Notes: a model not told the origin generated them from the sequence alone. A stretch of DNA of 64,000 bases from Saccharibacillus sacchari DSM 19268 (GCF_000585395.1 NZ_KK073875.1:186001-250000); one strand, 5' to 3'. Positions 1 to 8,889 are shown, numbered from the stretch's first letter. Program-made: numbers and translations.

Positions 1-450
1 CGGATGATAGAACGTTCTCGCCCATTGCTCGGCCGCCAGCGATTCCAACAGGAATGTCCAGCGAGCATGCAGACCGCGAAGGATCAGCAAGGAAGCGCCG
101 ACCGCCATGCCCGAAGCATCCGGCTGCTTGGCCCAATCTCCTTCGGCGTAAGGCTTGATCGTAGGGCCTTCTTCGGTCAAAGCCAGCTTAAGCCGGATAT
201 AAGCATTCATATGGCTGTCCGCCAAATGATGCACGACCTGTCTTACCGTCCATCCGCCATCGCGATACGGGGTGTCCAACTGTTCCTCGTTCAACCCTTC
301 TATCGCTTCTTCCAGTCGATCAGGCAGACGGCGGATATGTTCGATCCATTCCTCCCGCTGCTGCGGATTCGATTCCGAGGCATCTGCGGAACGCCCGATC
401 GGATAACGCAAAGGCTCCAATTCGGCTTCGTCATGAATAGGTTCCGTCAT
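1..450 (-). CDS. YfiT-like DinB-fold metal-dependent thiol transferase (3' end outside window)
   Basis: The visible 150 codons give the N-terminal part of the YfiT/BstA-like DinB_2 family, described as bacillithiol S-transferases or metal-dependent hydrolases of about 170 residues. Hallmarks seen are LRYPIGR near residue 14, the GGWTVRQVVHHLADSH block at residues 65-80 that carries the first metal-binding His, and the following MNAYIR segment. The C-terminal His pair lies beyond the window edge. The start ATG at 450 follows a good AAGGAGG site. It sits only 13 bp after the fumC stop and is probably cotranscribed with it. The family assignment is firm; the exact substrate is inferred. Confidence 0.85.
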   Translation of the reverse strand, partial: MTEPIHDEAELEPLRYPIGRSADASESNPQQREEWIEHIRRLPDRLEEAIEGLNEEQLDTPYRDGGWTVRQVVHHLADSHMNAYIRLKLALTEEGPTIKPYAEGDWAKQPDASGMAVGASLLILRGLHARWTFLLESLAAEQWARTFYHP

Positions 451-463
451 CGATTCATCCTCC

Positions 464-1843
464 TTAGATCATTTTCTTCGGATCAACGTACCGGTCGAAT
501 TCTTCTTCCGTCAACAACCCCGTCGCCAAAGCCGCTTCTTTTAGCGAAGTGCCTTCGGCGTGGGCTTTTTTGGCGATCTTCGCCGCGTTTTCGTACCCGA
601 TATGCGGGTTCAACGAAGTCACGAGCATGAGCGAGTTTTTCAGGTTATGCTCGATTTTGTCCAGATTGGCTTCGATGCCGATCGCGCATTTGTCATTGAA
701 CGCAATGATCGAATCGGCCAACAGATTAACCGATTGCAGGAAATTATAGATCAGGACCGGCTTGAACACGTTCAGCTCGAAGTTGCCTTGACTTGCCGCA
801 AAGCCGATTGTCGTATCATTGCCGAATACTTGGGCCACGACCATCGTGATCGCTTCCGGCTGGGTCGGATTGACTTTGCCCGGCATGATCGAGCTGCCCG
901 GTTCGTTTTCCGGGATCTTGATCTCGCCCAGACCGCTGCGCGGGCCGCTTGCGAGCCAGCGCACGTCGTTGGCGATCTTCATTAGATCCGCTGCCAGACC
1001 TTTGATCGCGCCGTGCGTGTAGACGGTCTCGTCGTGGCTGGTCAGCGCATGGAATTTATTTTTGGCCGACGTGAATTTGGCTTGGGTAAACTGAGAGATA
1101 TACGCAGCCGCGCGATCGCCGAACTCCGGATGCGCGTTGATGCCCGTACCGACGGCAGTGCCGCCGATCGCCAGTTCCTTCATATGCTGCACGCTTTCCT
1201 TGATCATGTTGCCGCTTTTCTCCAGCATCGCGGACCAACCGCTGATCTCTTGGCCCAACGTCAGCGGAGTCGCGTCCATCAAGTGCGTACGGCCGATTTT
1301 GATGACGTCTTTGAACGCTTCGACTTTTTCGTCGAGGGTTGCTTTCAACACCGCGATGGCCGGCAGCAGCTTGTCCTCGACCGCGATCACGCCGGCTACA
1401 TGCAGCGCAGTCGGGAACGTATCGTTCGAACTTTGCGACATGTTGACGTCGTCGTTCGGATGCAGACGCTCGTCCGTGCCGCCTTTGCCTTCAAGCATCT
1501 GGTTGCCGCGATACGCGATGACTTCGTTGACGTTCATGTTGGATTGCGTGCCGCTGCCCGTTTGCCAGACCACCAGCGGGAAATGTTCGTCCAATAATCC
1601 TTCGAGGATTTCGTCGGCCGCACGCGCAATCGCGCCTGCTTTATGTTCCGAAAGTTTGCCGAGATCATGGTTGGCGAGCGCCGCCGATTTTTTCAGAATC
1701 GCAAAAGCGCGAATGACTTCGGAAGGCATCTTCTCCTGGCCGATCGGAAAGTTCTCTTTGCTGCGCTGCGTTTGGGCACCCCACATTTTGTCCGCAGGTA
1801 CCTTCATTTCTCCAAGCGTGTCTTTTTCAATCCGATAATCCAA
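464..1843 (-). CDS. fumC: Class II fumarate hydratase
   Basis: This 459-residue enzyme interconverts fumarate and malate in the TCA cycle and acts as a cytosolic tetramer without an Fe-S cluster. The fumarase/aspartase superfamily signature [11 protein letters not shown] lies near residue 317. The substrate-loop motifs [12 protein letters not shown] (about residue 96) and [14 protein letters not shown] (about residue 127) are also present. Length is normal for class II. The start is TTG at 1843, set by AAAGGAGG nine bases upstream. The promoter upstream has a cre-like box between its -35 and -10 elements, so carbon catabolite control is likely. The YfiT-like gene follows 13 bp downstream. Confidence 0.97.
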   Translation of the reverse strand: MDYRIEKDTLGEMKVPADKMWGAQTQRSKENFPIGQEKMPSEVIRAFAILKKSAALANHDLGKLSEHKAGAIARAADEILEGLLDEHFPLVVWQTGSGTQSNMNVNEVIAYRGNQMLEGKGGTDERLHPNDDVNMSQSSNDTFPTALHVAGVIAVEDKLLPAIAVLKATLDEKVEAFKDVIKIGRTHLMDATPLTLGQEISGWSAMLEKSGNMIKESVQHMKELAIGGTAVGTGINAHPEFGDRAAAYISQFTQAKFTSAKNKFHALTSHDETVYTHGAIKGLAADLMKIANDVRWLASGPRSGLGEIKIPENEPGSSIMPGKVNPTQPEAITMVVAQVFGNDTTIGFAASQGNFELNVFKPVLIYNFLQSVNLLADSIIAFNDKCAIGIEANLDKIEHNLKNSLMLVTSLNPHIGYENAAKIAKKAHAEGTSLKEAALATGLLTEEEFDRYVDPKKMI

Positions 1844-1941
1844 AATCCGTCTCCTCCTTTATCGCTATCCCAAAATAATTGCGCTGCCTGGATACAAGTC
1901 ACTGTAACATTTGATACAGACAACACATTCTTCTCACTCTG

Positions 1942-1970
1942 ATTGTAATTGTAGCGTTTTCAACAGTCAA
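1942..1970 (-). promoter_or_regulatory. fumC promoter with embedded cre-like box
   Basis: Read on the minus strand, TTGACT (1970-1965), a 17-bp spacer and TACAAT (1947-1942) form a near-consensus sigma-A promoter pointing at fumC. The spacer holds TGAAAACGCTACAA (1962-1949), which matches the CcpA consensus TGWNANCGNTNNCA at 13 of 14 positions. A cre inside the core promoter would normally repress. CcpA control is inferred. Confidence 0.55.
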
Positions 1971-2080
1971 AAAGAAGGCTTTCCGCTCAACATTTTTATC
2001 ATAAAAAATAGAAGGTTGCCGGAAATGCGATTGGAACGTTATAATCGGCTGCATCATCTGATAGAAAAGGAGCACCGCCA

Positions 2081-2893
2081 ATGATGCCATTTGAGCAAAT
2101 AACAGATCGTTTGGAGCGGGCGCGCCTGTTGGAGCAATTGACGATCGAAGCCTGGCCTCCGACTGTGTTGGAATCGCTGGCTGGCTGGAAGCTTCGCGCA
2201 GCGAACGGCGTGAGTCGCCGCGCGAATAGCGTATGGGCCGTCGGACCTTTCCCCGGCGTTGAAAAAGATTGGTTGGCACAAGCCGAAGCTTTTGCTGCGC
2301 GTCACGGAATCGATCCCTGCTTCTATGTTAGCGAGACATCGCCGACGGGACTGGACGAACAACTCTCACTTGCCGGGTATACGCTAAGCGAGCTTTGTTA
2401 TCTTATGGCCGGTTCGGCGGCGCTTGCGCTGGAACGGATTGCTGCACGTCCGGCTGTTGAGCAATCCGGCGAAATTACAATCAGCTTGCCGCGATCGAAT
2501 CAGACGCCGGAGAATGAAGAGTGGTTGCAACAATTCATGACTCTGAAAAACGTTCCTGCCGAACGCAGCGCGATTTATGCTTCGATCTTCGATGGCATCC
2601 AAGCCGACAAGTGTTTTGCCAGCCTGCGGATCGGCGGAGAAGTCGCGGCATTGGGAACGGTCGTGTCGCAAGGCAACTTCGGTTATATCAGCAACCTGAC
2701 GGTCGCCCCGAATTACCGCCGACGCGGACTGGCTGCGCGCATGACGGCGGAGTTGGCACGTTGGGCGGTCGAACGCGGAGCTGCCGAGCTGTATTTGCAG
2801 GTGCTGCAAAACAATGCTGCCGCTGTTGCATTGTATCAAGCGCTAGGATTCGAAGTTGTCGCGCGGCATCACTATCGGGTGCTTCGAGTTTGA
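2081..2893 (+). CDS. GNAT family N-acetyltransferase
   Basis: A 270-residue protein whose C-terminal half is a GNAT acetyl-CoA-dependent acetyltransferase. The acetyl-CoA loop is in NLTVAPNYRRRGLAARM near residue 206 (Q/RxxGxG/A type), followed by the NNAAAVALYQALGFE motif near the end. The first 110 residues do not show a second clear GNAT motif but may be a degenerate GNAT fold, as in other tandem proteins. The acceptor substrate is unknown. The start ATG follows AAGGAG. The gene diverges from fumC and ends at a bidirectional terminator. Confidence 0.85.
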   Translation: MMPFEQITDRLERARLLEQLTIEAWPPTVLESLAGWKLRAANGVSRRANSVWAVGPFPGVEKDWLAQAEAFAARHGIDPCFYVSETSPTGLDEQLSLAGYTLSELCYLMAGSAALALERIAARPAVEQSGEITISLPRSNQTPENEEWLQQFMTLKNVPAERSAIYASIFDGIQADKCFASLRIGGEVAALGTVVSQGNFGYISNLTVAPNYRRRGLAARMTAELARWAVERGAAELYLQVLQNNAAAVALYQALGFEVVARHHYRVLRV

Positions 2894-2920
2894 AGGCGCA
2901 TTGATCATCAGAAGCAGAAA

Positions 2921-2955
2921 AAAAGACGAAGCATCCACGGATGCTCCGTCTTTTC
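2921..2955. terminator. Bidirectional intrinsic terminator
   Basis: The arms AAAAGACG(A/G)AGCATCC and their complement pair around a short loop, with A-rich and T-rich flanks on both sides. It lies between the convergent GNAT and HAD genes and can serve both. Confidence 0.85.
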
Positions 2956-2960
2956 ATTTT

Positions 2961-3677
2961 TTACACTTTGCTTGCCGTTTCCGTCTCGCTTCCAGCCAAC
3001 GCCAATAAATCGGTCAGCTTCGCAATCTCGTAAGTCGGTACGATGCCGCTCGTATTCTCCAGTCCTCCCGGATTGTACCAGCAGGTATCGATGCCGTAGT
3101 CATGCCCGCCCCGAATATCCGAAGACAGCGAATCGCCGACGATCAGCACCTGCGATTTGTCTTCGCATCCGATTTTGCGCATCGCGTAATCGAAAATTTC
3201 CGGTGCCGGTTTGGCCGAGCCTACATCGTCGGAAACGATAATATGCTCAAAACGGTCTTTCAGCTCCGAACCGGCAATACGCGAGAACTGCACGTCGCCG
3301 ATCCCGTTGGTGATGATCGATAGATGCAGCTTCGACTTCAGCGCATCGCAGACCGCAAGAGCATCGGGCGTCAGGAATGATCCGGCCGCAAAATGACGCA
3401 AATAGGTCGCTCCGAATGCTTCAGGGTCGCTTTCAATAGCCAATTGCGTGAATAATCGGCGGAAACGTTCGCTGCGAAGCTGGGTTTGCGTCACTTTGTT
3501 TTGTTCATAATCGAGCCAAAGCGCCCGGTTAATGGTCGTATAACTATTGAAGCACAGATCGAAATCCAAGCCGAAGCCCGACTCCGTTAACGATGCGGTA
3601 AAAGCTTCACGCTCGCAGCGTTGGAAGTCGAGCAAAGTATCGTCCGCATCGAACAAAATATATTGATAATTTTTCAT
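2961..3677 (-). CDS. YjjG-family HAD hydrolase (noncanonical pyrimidine nucleotidase type)
   Basis: A 238-residue HAD phosphatase of the YjjG/YfnB type, which dephosphorylates nucleoside monophosphates including modified pyrimidines. Motif I is FDADDT (nucleophile D10, acid D12), motif II is the SIITNG segment, and motif IV is GDSLSSD in the C-terminal third. A long alpha-helical cap follows motif I. The start ATG overlaps the ung stop as ATGA (3674-3677), so translation is probably coupled. A pairing of a nucleotide house-cleaning phosphatase with uracil-DNA glycosylase suggests a shared role in removing aberrant pyrimidines; this is inference. Confidence 0.85.
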   Translation of the reverse strand: MKNYQYILFDADDTLLDFQRCEREAFTASLTESGFGLDFDLCFNSYTTINRALWLDYEQNKVTQTQLRSERFRRLFTQLAIESDPEAFGATYLRHFAAGSFLTPDALAVCDALKSKLHLSIITNGIGDVQFSRIAGSELKDRFEHIIVSDDVGSAKPAPEIFDYAMRKIGCEDKSQVLIVGDSLSSDIRGGHDYGIDTCWYNPGGLENTSGIVPTYEIAKLTDLLALAGSETETASKV

Positions 3678-4387
3678 GTTGTTGTTTCCCCTTCTTCCTT
3701 CAACCCTTCCGGCGATTCAGGCAGACACCAATTGATCTCCGACAATCCTTTTTCGCGTAAAAAGGCATTGGTTCGAGAAAACGGGCGGCTGCCGAAAAAT
3801 CCACGATCCGCCGAACGCGGACTCGGATGCGCCGATTTGAGGATCAGATGGCGCGTGCCGTCAATAAACGAACCTTTTTCCTGCGCGCTGCGTCCCCACA
3901 AAATGAACACGACCGGCGTTTCACATTCATTAATCGCCGCGATCGCCGCATCCGTGAACGCTTCCCAGCCCATTCCCTGATGCGAAGCGGCCGCGCCCCT
4001 TCGCACGGTCAGCACATTGTTGAGCAGCAACACGCCCTGCTTGGCCCAATGCTCCAGAAATCCGTGACGCACCGGCTGGCATCCCAAATCGTCCTGAAGC
4101 TCGCGATAAATATTGTCCAATGAAGGCGGAACCTGGATGCCCGGCTGTACCGAGAAGCTTAATCCATGTGCCTGATTCGGCCCGTGGTACGGATCTTGTC
4201 CCAAAATGACGACACGCGTATCCGCGAAAGAAGTCAGATGGAAGGCGCTGAATATCCGATACATATCCGGGTAGACGGTACGCGAACGATACTCGTCAGC
4301 CAGCTTGCGCCGCAGTTCCAAATAATAAGGTTTCTGCATTTCAGGGTGCAGAATATCTGCCCAGTCATTTTCAAAAATCGGTTTCAT
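3674..4387 (-). CDS. ung: Uracil-DNA glycosylase, family 1
   Basis: A 237-residue base-excision repair enzyme that removes uracil from DNA. The water-activating loop GQDPYHG is at residues 63-69 with catalytic Asp65. The uracil-binding LLLNNVLTVRRG strand is mid-protein, and the DNA-intercalation loop HPSPRSADRGFFG is near residue 190; its usual HPSPLSA has Arg for Leu here. The reading frame is open further upstream, but ATG 4387 is chosen because it matches family length and has GGAAAGGA upstream. It overlaps the next HAD gene by 4 bp. Confidence 0.96.
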   Translation of the reverse strand: MKPIFENDWADILHPEMQKPYYLELRRKLADEYRSRTVYPDMYRIFSAFHLTSFADTRVVILGQDPYHGPNQAHGLSFSVQPGIQVPPSLDNIYRELQDDLGCQPVRHGFLEHWAKQGVLLLNNVLTVRRGAAASHQGMGWEAFTDAAIAAINECETPVVFILWGRSAQEKGSFIDGTRHLILKSAHPSPRSADRGFFGSRPFSRTNAFLREKGLSEINWCLPESPEGLKEEGETTT

Positions 4388-4501
4388 TGCTCGAAAAATC
4401 CTTTCCGGGAAAGATTTTGCCCACTTTAAAACCGTCTCATACCCCTTCTTTATTGTCAAAGACTTTTGCCCTAAAATCAAATAACCCAAAATCAAAACAA
4501 A

Positions 4502-4577
4502 AAGCTTCTCTACCCTGATCCTTTGACCGCGTTCGATTGCTATACGGTCAAGATACTCAGGCATAAAGAAGCTTCGA
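4502..4577 (-). terminator. Long nested hairpin with U-tract after the VOC gene
   Basis: On the minus strand, AGAAGCTT pairs with its complement at the base, CTGA with TCAG above it, and TTGACCG with CGGTCAA at the top around a 13-nt loop. A T-rich run (CTTTTTGTTTTG) follows. It begins 16 bp after the stop of the VOC gene. It is more elaborate than an ordinary terminator. Confidence 0.6.
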
Positions 4578-4592
4578 ATATTCAAATTTGAG

Positions 4593-5447
4593 TTAAGCCG
4601 AAACCAGCACCGCGCGGTTCCCGAAAGGATCAAGCGCGGACTGGCCTTCCGGCGTATCCGCAACTTCGATTCCGGCGTTGCGAAGCGCCGCAACGGCCTG
4701 ATCGCGTTCGCTTACGTTCGGGTATACGATCGTAAAGTATTTCAAACCGACGGCATTGGCGGGAGCAGCCGGAGCGCCTACGCCGGCCCAGGTATTCAAG
4801 CCCATATGATGGTGATAGCCGCCTGCCGATACGAACAAAGCCGCATTGCCGAAGTGCAGCACCACGTCAAAACCGAGTCCGTCTACATAAAACTTGCGCG
4901 CATCCGGCAAATTGCCGACATGCAGATGGACGTGGCCGATGATTGTGCCCGAAGGCAGACCGTTCCATGCGCCCGCAAGTTTCAGCAGCGATTCCACATC
5001 AACCGGATCGGTCGCCATGACATACTCGCCTTTGGCGTCCTTCTGCCACTCCGAACGCGGACGGTCTGCATAAATTTCAATGCCGTTGCCGTCCGGGTCA
5101 TTTAGATAAAAGGCTTCGCTGACGAGGTGATCTCCCTGTCCGATACTCATGCCGGTTTCGGCCAAATGACGCAATGTTGTACCCAGCGCCGTGCGGTTAG
5201 GCAGCAGAATCGCGAAATGGTACAGACCCGTTACCGATTGAGGCCGCATGATCTGTGCTTGCGGTACTTCTTCGATTCCGAGCAGCACCTCATTGCCGTC
5301 CACGCCGAATTCTGCTGTTTTTTCCGTCTGAGCCAACAGTTTGAGTCCGATCACTTCACTGTAAAAACGTACAGAACGCTCGATTTGACTCACTTTCAGT
5401 TGAACCCGTCCCATATGGGCTTCCGGATGAATACGATAGTTACTCAT
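4593..5447 (-). CDS. VOC-fold extradiol dioxygenase-like protein (CatE type)
   Basis: A 284-residue protein with two vicinal-oxygen-chelate modules, about residues 10-130 and 160-283, like Bacillus CatE (catechol 2,3-dioxygenase). Only the second module keeps the metal-binding pattern: IIGHVHLHV gives the first His and GGYHHHMGLNTW the second. The first module has MGRVQLKV, with Arg where the His would sit, as in other CatE-like proteins with one active half. ATG 5447 is chosen over one further upstream because GGAGG lies eight bases before it. A dyad at 5495-5512 may be its operator. Activity on catechols is inferred from family. Confidence 0.8.
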   Translation of the reverse strand: MSNYRIHPEAHMGRVQLKVSQIERSVRFYSEVIGLKLLAQTEKTAEFGVDGNEVLLGIEEVPQAQIMRPQSVTGLYHFAILLPNRTALGTTLRHLAETGMSIGQGDHLVSEAFYLNDPDGNGIEIYADRPRSEWQKDAKGEYVMATDPVDVESLLKLAGAWNGLPSGTIIGHVHLHVGNLPDARKFYVDGLGFDVVLHFGNAALFVSAGGYHHHMGLNTWAGVGAPAAPANAVGLKYFTIVYPNVSERDQAVAALRNAGIEVADTPEGQSALDPFGNRAVLVSA

Positions 5448-5494
5448 GTAATTAGCCTCCATTTTGTTCACCTATATCATTATTTGTTTTTCTT

Positions 5495-5512
5495 GAGTAA
5501 TATTTTATACTC
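5495..5512. promoter_or_regulatory. Candidate operator upstream of the VOC gene
   Basis: A perfect dyad GAGTA-N8-TACTC with an AT-rich centre lies about 50 bp upstream of the start codon. Homologous catE genes are controlled by MarR/DUF24-type repressors that bind short dyads, but this half-site is not a known consensus. The function is a guess. Confidence 0.3.
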
Positions 5513-5578
5513 TCATCATAATACACAAGGTTACAAAAGTAAAGTATGTGACTTAAAGAAAATTAAATACTTTTACAT

Positions 5579-5629
5579 AAAAAGAAGCTTCCGAATACTA
5601 ACGCCAAACGCGCAGTTTCAGAAGCTTCT
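5579..5629 (-). terminator. Intrinsic terminator after CE7 esterase
   Basis: GAAGCTTCTGAA and its near-complement (one mismatch) enclose a 20-nt loop, and on the minus strand the hairpin is followed by CTTTTTATG. It lies 11 bp beyond the esterase stop codon. It shares the AGAAGCTT core with the neighbouring hairpin at 4502-4577. Confidence 0.7.
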
Positions 5630-5639
5630 CGATATAAGA

Positions 5640-6599
5640 TTACGCCAATCCTGCTTGCCGAGCCAAAAACTCCATCGCCAAACGATTTTGCCCGTCCGAT
5701 ACCCAATGACCGTCGAACGGATACACCCGCATTTCCTTTTCCGACATGATTCGGTTATAAGCGGCGTAGACCGTTTCCGGCATGCAGCAAGGATCTTTAA
5801 GGCCGCAAGATACCATGATCGGAATCTGGATGCGCGGCGCCAAATTCAAATTATCGAAATAACTGAGCGTTTTCAACACCGTATCCAAATGTTCGGGATG
5901 TCGACTTACAAACTCTGCCGCTTCAGATAATGAGCTGTTCGAATTCAGAATGCCGAAGTCCATATGGCACATATTGGGGATGTGGGCCACCGCCGCTTTG
6001 GGTACGTCGCTCAGCGCCGGCACGATCATGGCAAGACCGCCTCCCTGACTGCCGCCGATGACGAAAATCCGCTCGGCGTCGGTTTCCGGTTGCTCGGCCG
6101 CCCACTCCGCCGCGCGAATCGCATCCACCGTGATCGCCCGATAATAAGCCGTCTCCCGCTGCAAAATGCCCGGCGTGACCCAGCCCCGGATCGCGCCGTA
6201 AGACTGCGCCTGCCGATTGCCCGTATCTCCGCCCTGCCCGCGAACGTCCACCGACAGCACGGCGAAACCCATCAGAATATAATGCGCGAAATGCTCCGGC
6301 ATTCCTTTGCTGCCCGTATAACCGTGATAATGCACGATACACGGAAACTTCGTTCCTTGCTCGGCTTTCGGCGTCAAATACCAGGCATGCAGCGGCGTAT
6401 CGTCTGCGCCTTCGTAGGTGGTCATGTAGACGTCCATGCCGCTCATCGGAGTCTGGACGGGTTCTCTTTTCCCGTTCAACGGTTTCTCTGCATATTCGGC
6501 TAACGTGTTACTCCAAAATTCTTCGAGATCACTTTCCGCCGTCTGGGACGGGTTGTAGCGCTCCAGATCCTGAATTCGCGCTTTAATCGCATGAGTCAT
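5640..6599 (-). CDS. CE7-family acetyl xylan esterase / cephalosporin-C deacetylase
   Basis: A 319-residue alpha/beta hydrolase of carbohydrate esterase family 7, which removes acetyl groups from xylo-oligosaccharides and related acetate esters in the cytosol. The RGQGGD motif is at 120-125 and GGSQGG places the nucleophile at Ser184. The acid is in LKDPCC near 273 and the base in DGHW near 303. Classic CE7 enzymes have His-Glu at the last site; here it is His-Trp. There is no signal peptide. An AAAAGGAG site lies 13 bases upstream of ATG. A role in hemicellulose use fits the glycosidases elsewhere in the window. Confidence 0.88.
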   Translation of the reverse strand: MTHAIKARIQDLERYNPSQTAESDLEEFWSNTLAEYAEKPLNGKREPVQTPMSGMDVYMTTYEGADDTPLHAWYLTPKAEQGTKFPCIVHYHGYTGSKGMPEHFAHYILMGFAVLSVDVRGQGGDTGNRQAQSYGAIRGWVTPGILQRETAYYRAITVDAIRAAEWAAEQPETDAERIFVIGGSQGGGLAMIVPALSDVPKAAVAHIPNMCHMDFGILNSNSSLSEAAEFVSRHPEHLDTVLKTLSYFDNLNLAPRIQIPIMVSCGLKDPCCMPETVYAAYNRIMSEKEMRVYPFDGHWVSDGQNRLAMEFLARQAGLA

Positions 6600-6626
6600 T
6601 GTAATTCGGGTTCTCCTTTTGCCGAT

Positions 6627-7190
6627 TTACCGATCTTTTTTCTCTAAAAGCTGCCGGTAAAGTCGTTCGTTTTCTTCATCGTAGCAGACGAAAGCCACCT
6701 CTTCCAGAAACGTTTCGCCGGACTCGGCAGAATGCGCTTGAATGACTTCTTTTACAGCCGTCACAGCAATTTCCGCCGCTTCTTTTTTCGGATACCCGTA
6801 GATGCCCGTCGAGATGTTCGGAAAAGAAACGCGCCGTGCCGAGACGTCTACGGCTGCTTGAATCGAGTTCGCGTAGCAGCGCTTCAGCAGCTCCGCCTCG
6901 CCTTTGTTCCCGTTTTGATACACAGGTCCTACGGTGTGCACGACGAATTTCGCGGGCAGCTTGCCTGCCGTCGTCACGACCGCCTCCCCCGTATCGCAGC
7001 CGCCTTGGCGATCGCGGATCTTGCGGCACTCTTCCAATATTGCAGGCCCGCCCGCGCGGTGAATCGCTCCGTCGACCCCTCCTCCGCCGAGCAACGACGA
7101 GTTGGCCGCGTTGACGATCGCATCGGTGGCGTATTCGGTGATGTCGCCGCGGATTACTTTGATCGTGACCTCGTTAATTTTCGTTTGCAT
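6627..7190 (-). CDS. Macrodomain protein (O-acetyl-ADP-ribose deacetylase type)
   Basis: A 187-residue MacroD/YmdB-like protein that binds ADP-ribose and probably hydrolyses O-acetyl-ADP-ribose or mono-ADP-ribosyl esters. Seen are RGDIT near residue 13, IVNAANSSLLGGGGVDGAIHRAGG around 25-48 (catalytic Asn and Asp with the glycine loop), and NISTGIYGYP near 125. ATG 7190 is chosen because AAAGGAGA precedes it at proper spacing; an in-frame upstream start would overlap the preceding gene. It follows the DUF2500 gene by 34 bp and may share its transcript. Confidence 0.92.
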   Translation of the reverse strand: MQTKINEVTIKVIRGDITEYATDAIVNAANSSLLGGGGVDGAIHRAGGPAILEECRKIRDRQGGCDTGEAVVTTAGKLPAKFVVHTVGPVYQNGNKGEAELLKRCYANSIQAAVDVSARRVSFPNISTGIYGYPKKEAAEIAVTAVKEVIQAHSAESGETFLEEVAFVCYDEENERLYRQLLEKKDR

Positions 7191-7224
7191 CAGTCGATTC
7201 TCTCCTTTATTAAGCTCCGGTTGA

Positions 7225-7680
7225 TCATGCACGCTCAAATTTCTCGAACTTCGTCCCCATAAAGGTCAACATACCCGAATCGCCTTCAGCCGTAACGCCG
7301 TAATGCTCGCCTTCTACCTGGAATTCCTTGCGCTCGCCGTTCTCCAATTCAAACGCAAGGTGGTAAACCGTCCGAACCCTCGATTCTCCGCCGCCCCTCA
7401 TTTCTTCGCGCTTGCCGAATACGCGTGCGGGCACGGTCAAAATACCTGCCGCTTCATTACTGCGTTTTTCCTTGGCTGACTTGATTATTACAGAGCCGAT
7501 GCCGAATACAAACGTTAAAGTAATCAAGCCCATAATCAAAATAAACGGAATCACGAACCAAAGCGGCGCCCCGTCAAAAAAGCCGCTGATGCGTTCCATG
7601 ATTCCGGGTTCATGCGAAGTCGTCTCATATACAATGTTTCCGTTAACATCTTGTCTGAATTCTCCATCCGGCCAACCCAT
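7225..7680 (-). CDS. DUF2500-type membrane protein
   Basis: A 151-residue protein with one strong membrane helix (about residues 32-58, LWFVIPFILIMGLITLTFVFGIGSV in part). A soluble C-terminal beta-rich domain follows, containing TVPARVFGKRE and the YHLAFELENGERKEFQV stretch typical of DUF2500. No biochemical role is known for the family. An AAAGGA site eight bases before ATG 7680 supports that start over one three codons earlier. It is first in a likely two-gene unit with the macrodomain gene. Confidence 0.75.
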   Translation of the reverse strand: MGWPDGEFRQDVNGNIVYETTSHEPGIMERISGFFDGAPLWFVIPFILIMGLITLTFVFGIGSVIIKSAKEKRSNEAAGILTVPARVFGKREEMRGGGESRVRTVYHLAFELENGERKEFQVEGEHYGVTAEGDSGMLTFMGTKFEKFERA

Positions 7681-7749
7681 TCCGATCATCCTTTCTGTCT
7701 TTGCGATCCTTTTATAAGAACGCTCTACTTGCCCATATCGTTTGTTTTA

Positions 7750-7808
7750 AAAAAAGCACCCTGCGGCAGCGTACCGGAATTTCCGGCCATCGTCTGTCGA
7801 GGGTGCTT
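7750..7808 (-). terminator. Intrinsic terminator after DsbA-like gene
   Basis: The arms AAGCACCCT and AGGGTGCTT (7754-7762 and 7800-7808) enclose a loop with some inner pairing. On the minus strand a run of T follows. It lies just beyond the stop of the thiol oxidoreductase gene. Confidence 0.75.
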
Positions 7809-7830
7809 ATGCATGAGGCGTCAAATGGAT

Positions 7831-8655
7831 TTAGCTTGCTTTTGCTGCTTCGATCGCGGCTTCCACGTTTTCGAGCGTCGGATTTTCGACCTTTGTTCCA
7901 TTTACGAAAATGGAAGGCGTACCCGTGATTTTGCTATCGTCCCCGGCTTTGACGTCCGCATCGACCGCTGCCTGGTACGTTTTATTTTTCAGATCATTCG
8001 TGAATTTCTCGATATCGGCATCCGGCACGTTTTCTTTGACCAGGTTGACGATGTAGTCTTCGGTAATCCAGCTCTCGCGAACCTTGCTTGTGTCCTGATT
8101 CGCATAGACAGCTTTGTTGTATGCCCAGAAGTATTCCGGATTTTGTTCGTACAACGCTTGTGCGCCCAGCGCCAGCAGCATGGAATCGTCTGCGAGGAAC
8201 GGATAATCCGCGAATTGGAACGAAGCTTCATTGGTATCGAGATACTTCGTTTGCAGTTCCGGCAGTACGGTCTCCGTCCAGATTTTGCAATCCGGGCACT
8301 TGTAATCGCCGAATTCGACGATTTGCACGTTCGAATCCGGGTTGCCGAGCGTCGGTTGATTGGAAGCGTCATAGCTGGTCAAGATCACGGGTTCCGCGGA
8401 AGAAGTCGTTTGGTTTTCTCCTACCTTCGTCAGCACGAAGATCAGTACCGCCAACACGACGATCAAGCCAACAAAGCCCAATGCGATGATGCCCAAGTTG
8501 CTCTTTTTACGCTTCGAACCCGACGTCCACTGGGAAGCGGCCGTATTTTGATTTTGCGGTCTCGGCGTGCCTTGCGGTCTTGCGGCTCCCCCCGTGTTTT
8601 TCTTCGCACCCTGCGGCTTGCCGTTTTTCGGCGCCGGCTTTTTGTTTTTACTCAT
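7831..8655 (-). CDS. Membrane-anchored DsbA/BdbD-like thiol-disulfide oxidoreductase
   Basis: A 274-residue protein with a cytosolic basic Pro/Lys/Asn-rich tail (1-52), one membrane anchor (54-77), and an extracellular thioredoxin-fold DsbA-like domain. The redox motif CPDC is at residues 120-123 in EFGDYKCPDCKIW, and the cis-Pro region is TGTPSIFV near 245. It probably forms disulfides in exported proteins. BdbD usually works with a BdbC-type quinone reductase, which is not seen here. ATG 8655 follows a purine-rich AAGGGGAAAAGGG. The long charged N-terminal tail is unusual for BdbD but occurs in paenibacilli. Confidence 0.85.
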   Translation of the reverse strand: MSKNKKPAPKNGKPQGAKKNTGGAARPQGTPRPQNQNTAASQWTSGSKRKKSNLGIIALGFVGLIVVLAVLIFVLTKVGENQTTSSAEPVILTSYDASNQPTLGNPDSNVQIVEFGDYKCPDCKIWTETVLPELQTKYLDTNEASFQFADYPFLADDSMLLALGAQALYEQNPEYFWAYNKAVYANQDTSKVRESWITEDYIVNLVKENVPDADIEKFTNDLKNKTYQAAVDADVKAGDDSKITGTPSIFVNGTKVENPTLENVEAAIEAAKAS

Positions 8656-8889
8656 CCCTTTTCCCCTTATCCTCAAGTTTGTCCGTTTCTTACGTAACGA
8701 CAGAGTGCCGCCAGCGTACAGAGTCGACTATTTGTAATTATATCGAGTTTTAAGGGTTCGATTCAAGCTTCCAAGCATAGTTCCGAGAAAATTGTGTCAA
8801 AATCGTTTGAAAAGGTGAAAGTAATAGATGCGGGGTTTTTCGCGGAAACAACACGAAAACTTCCTAATTTTTTTCGAGGAGGAATCGAC

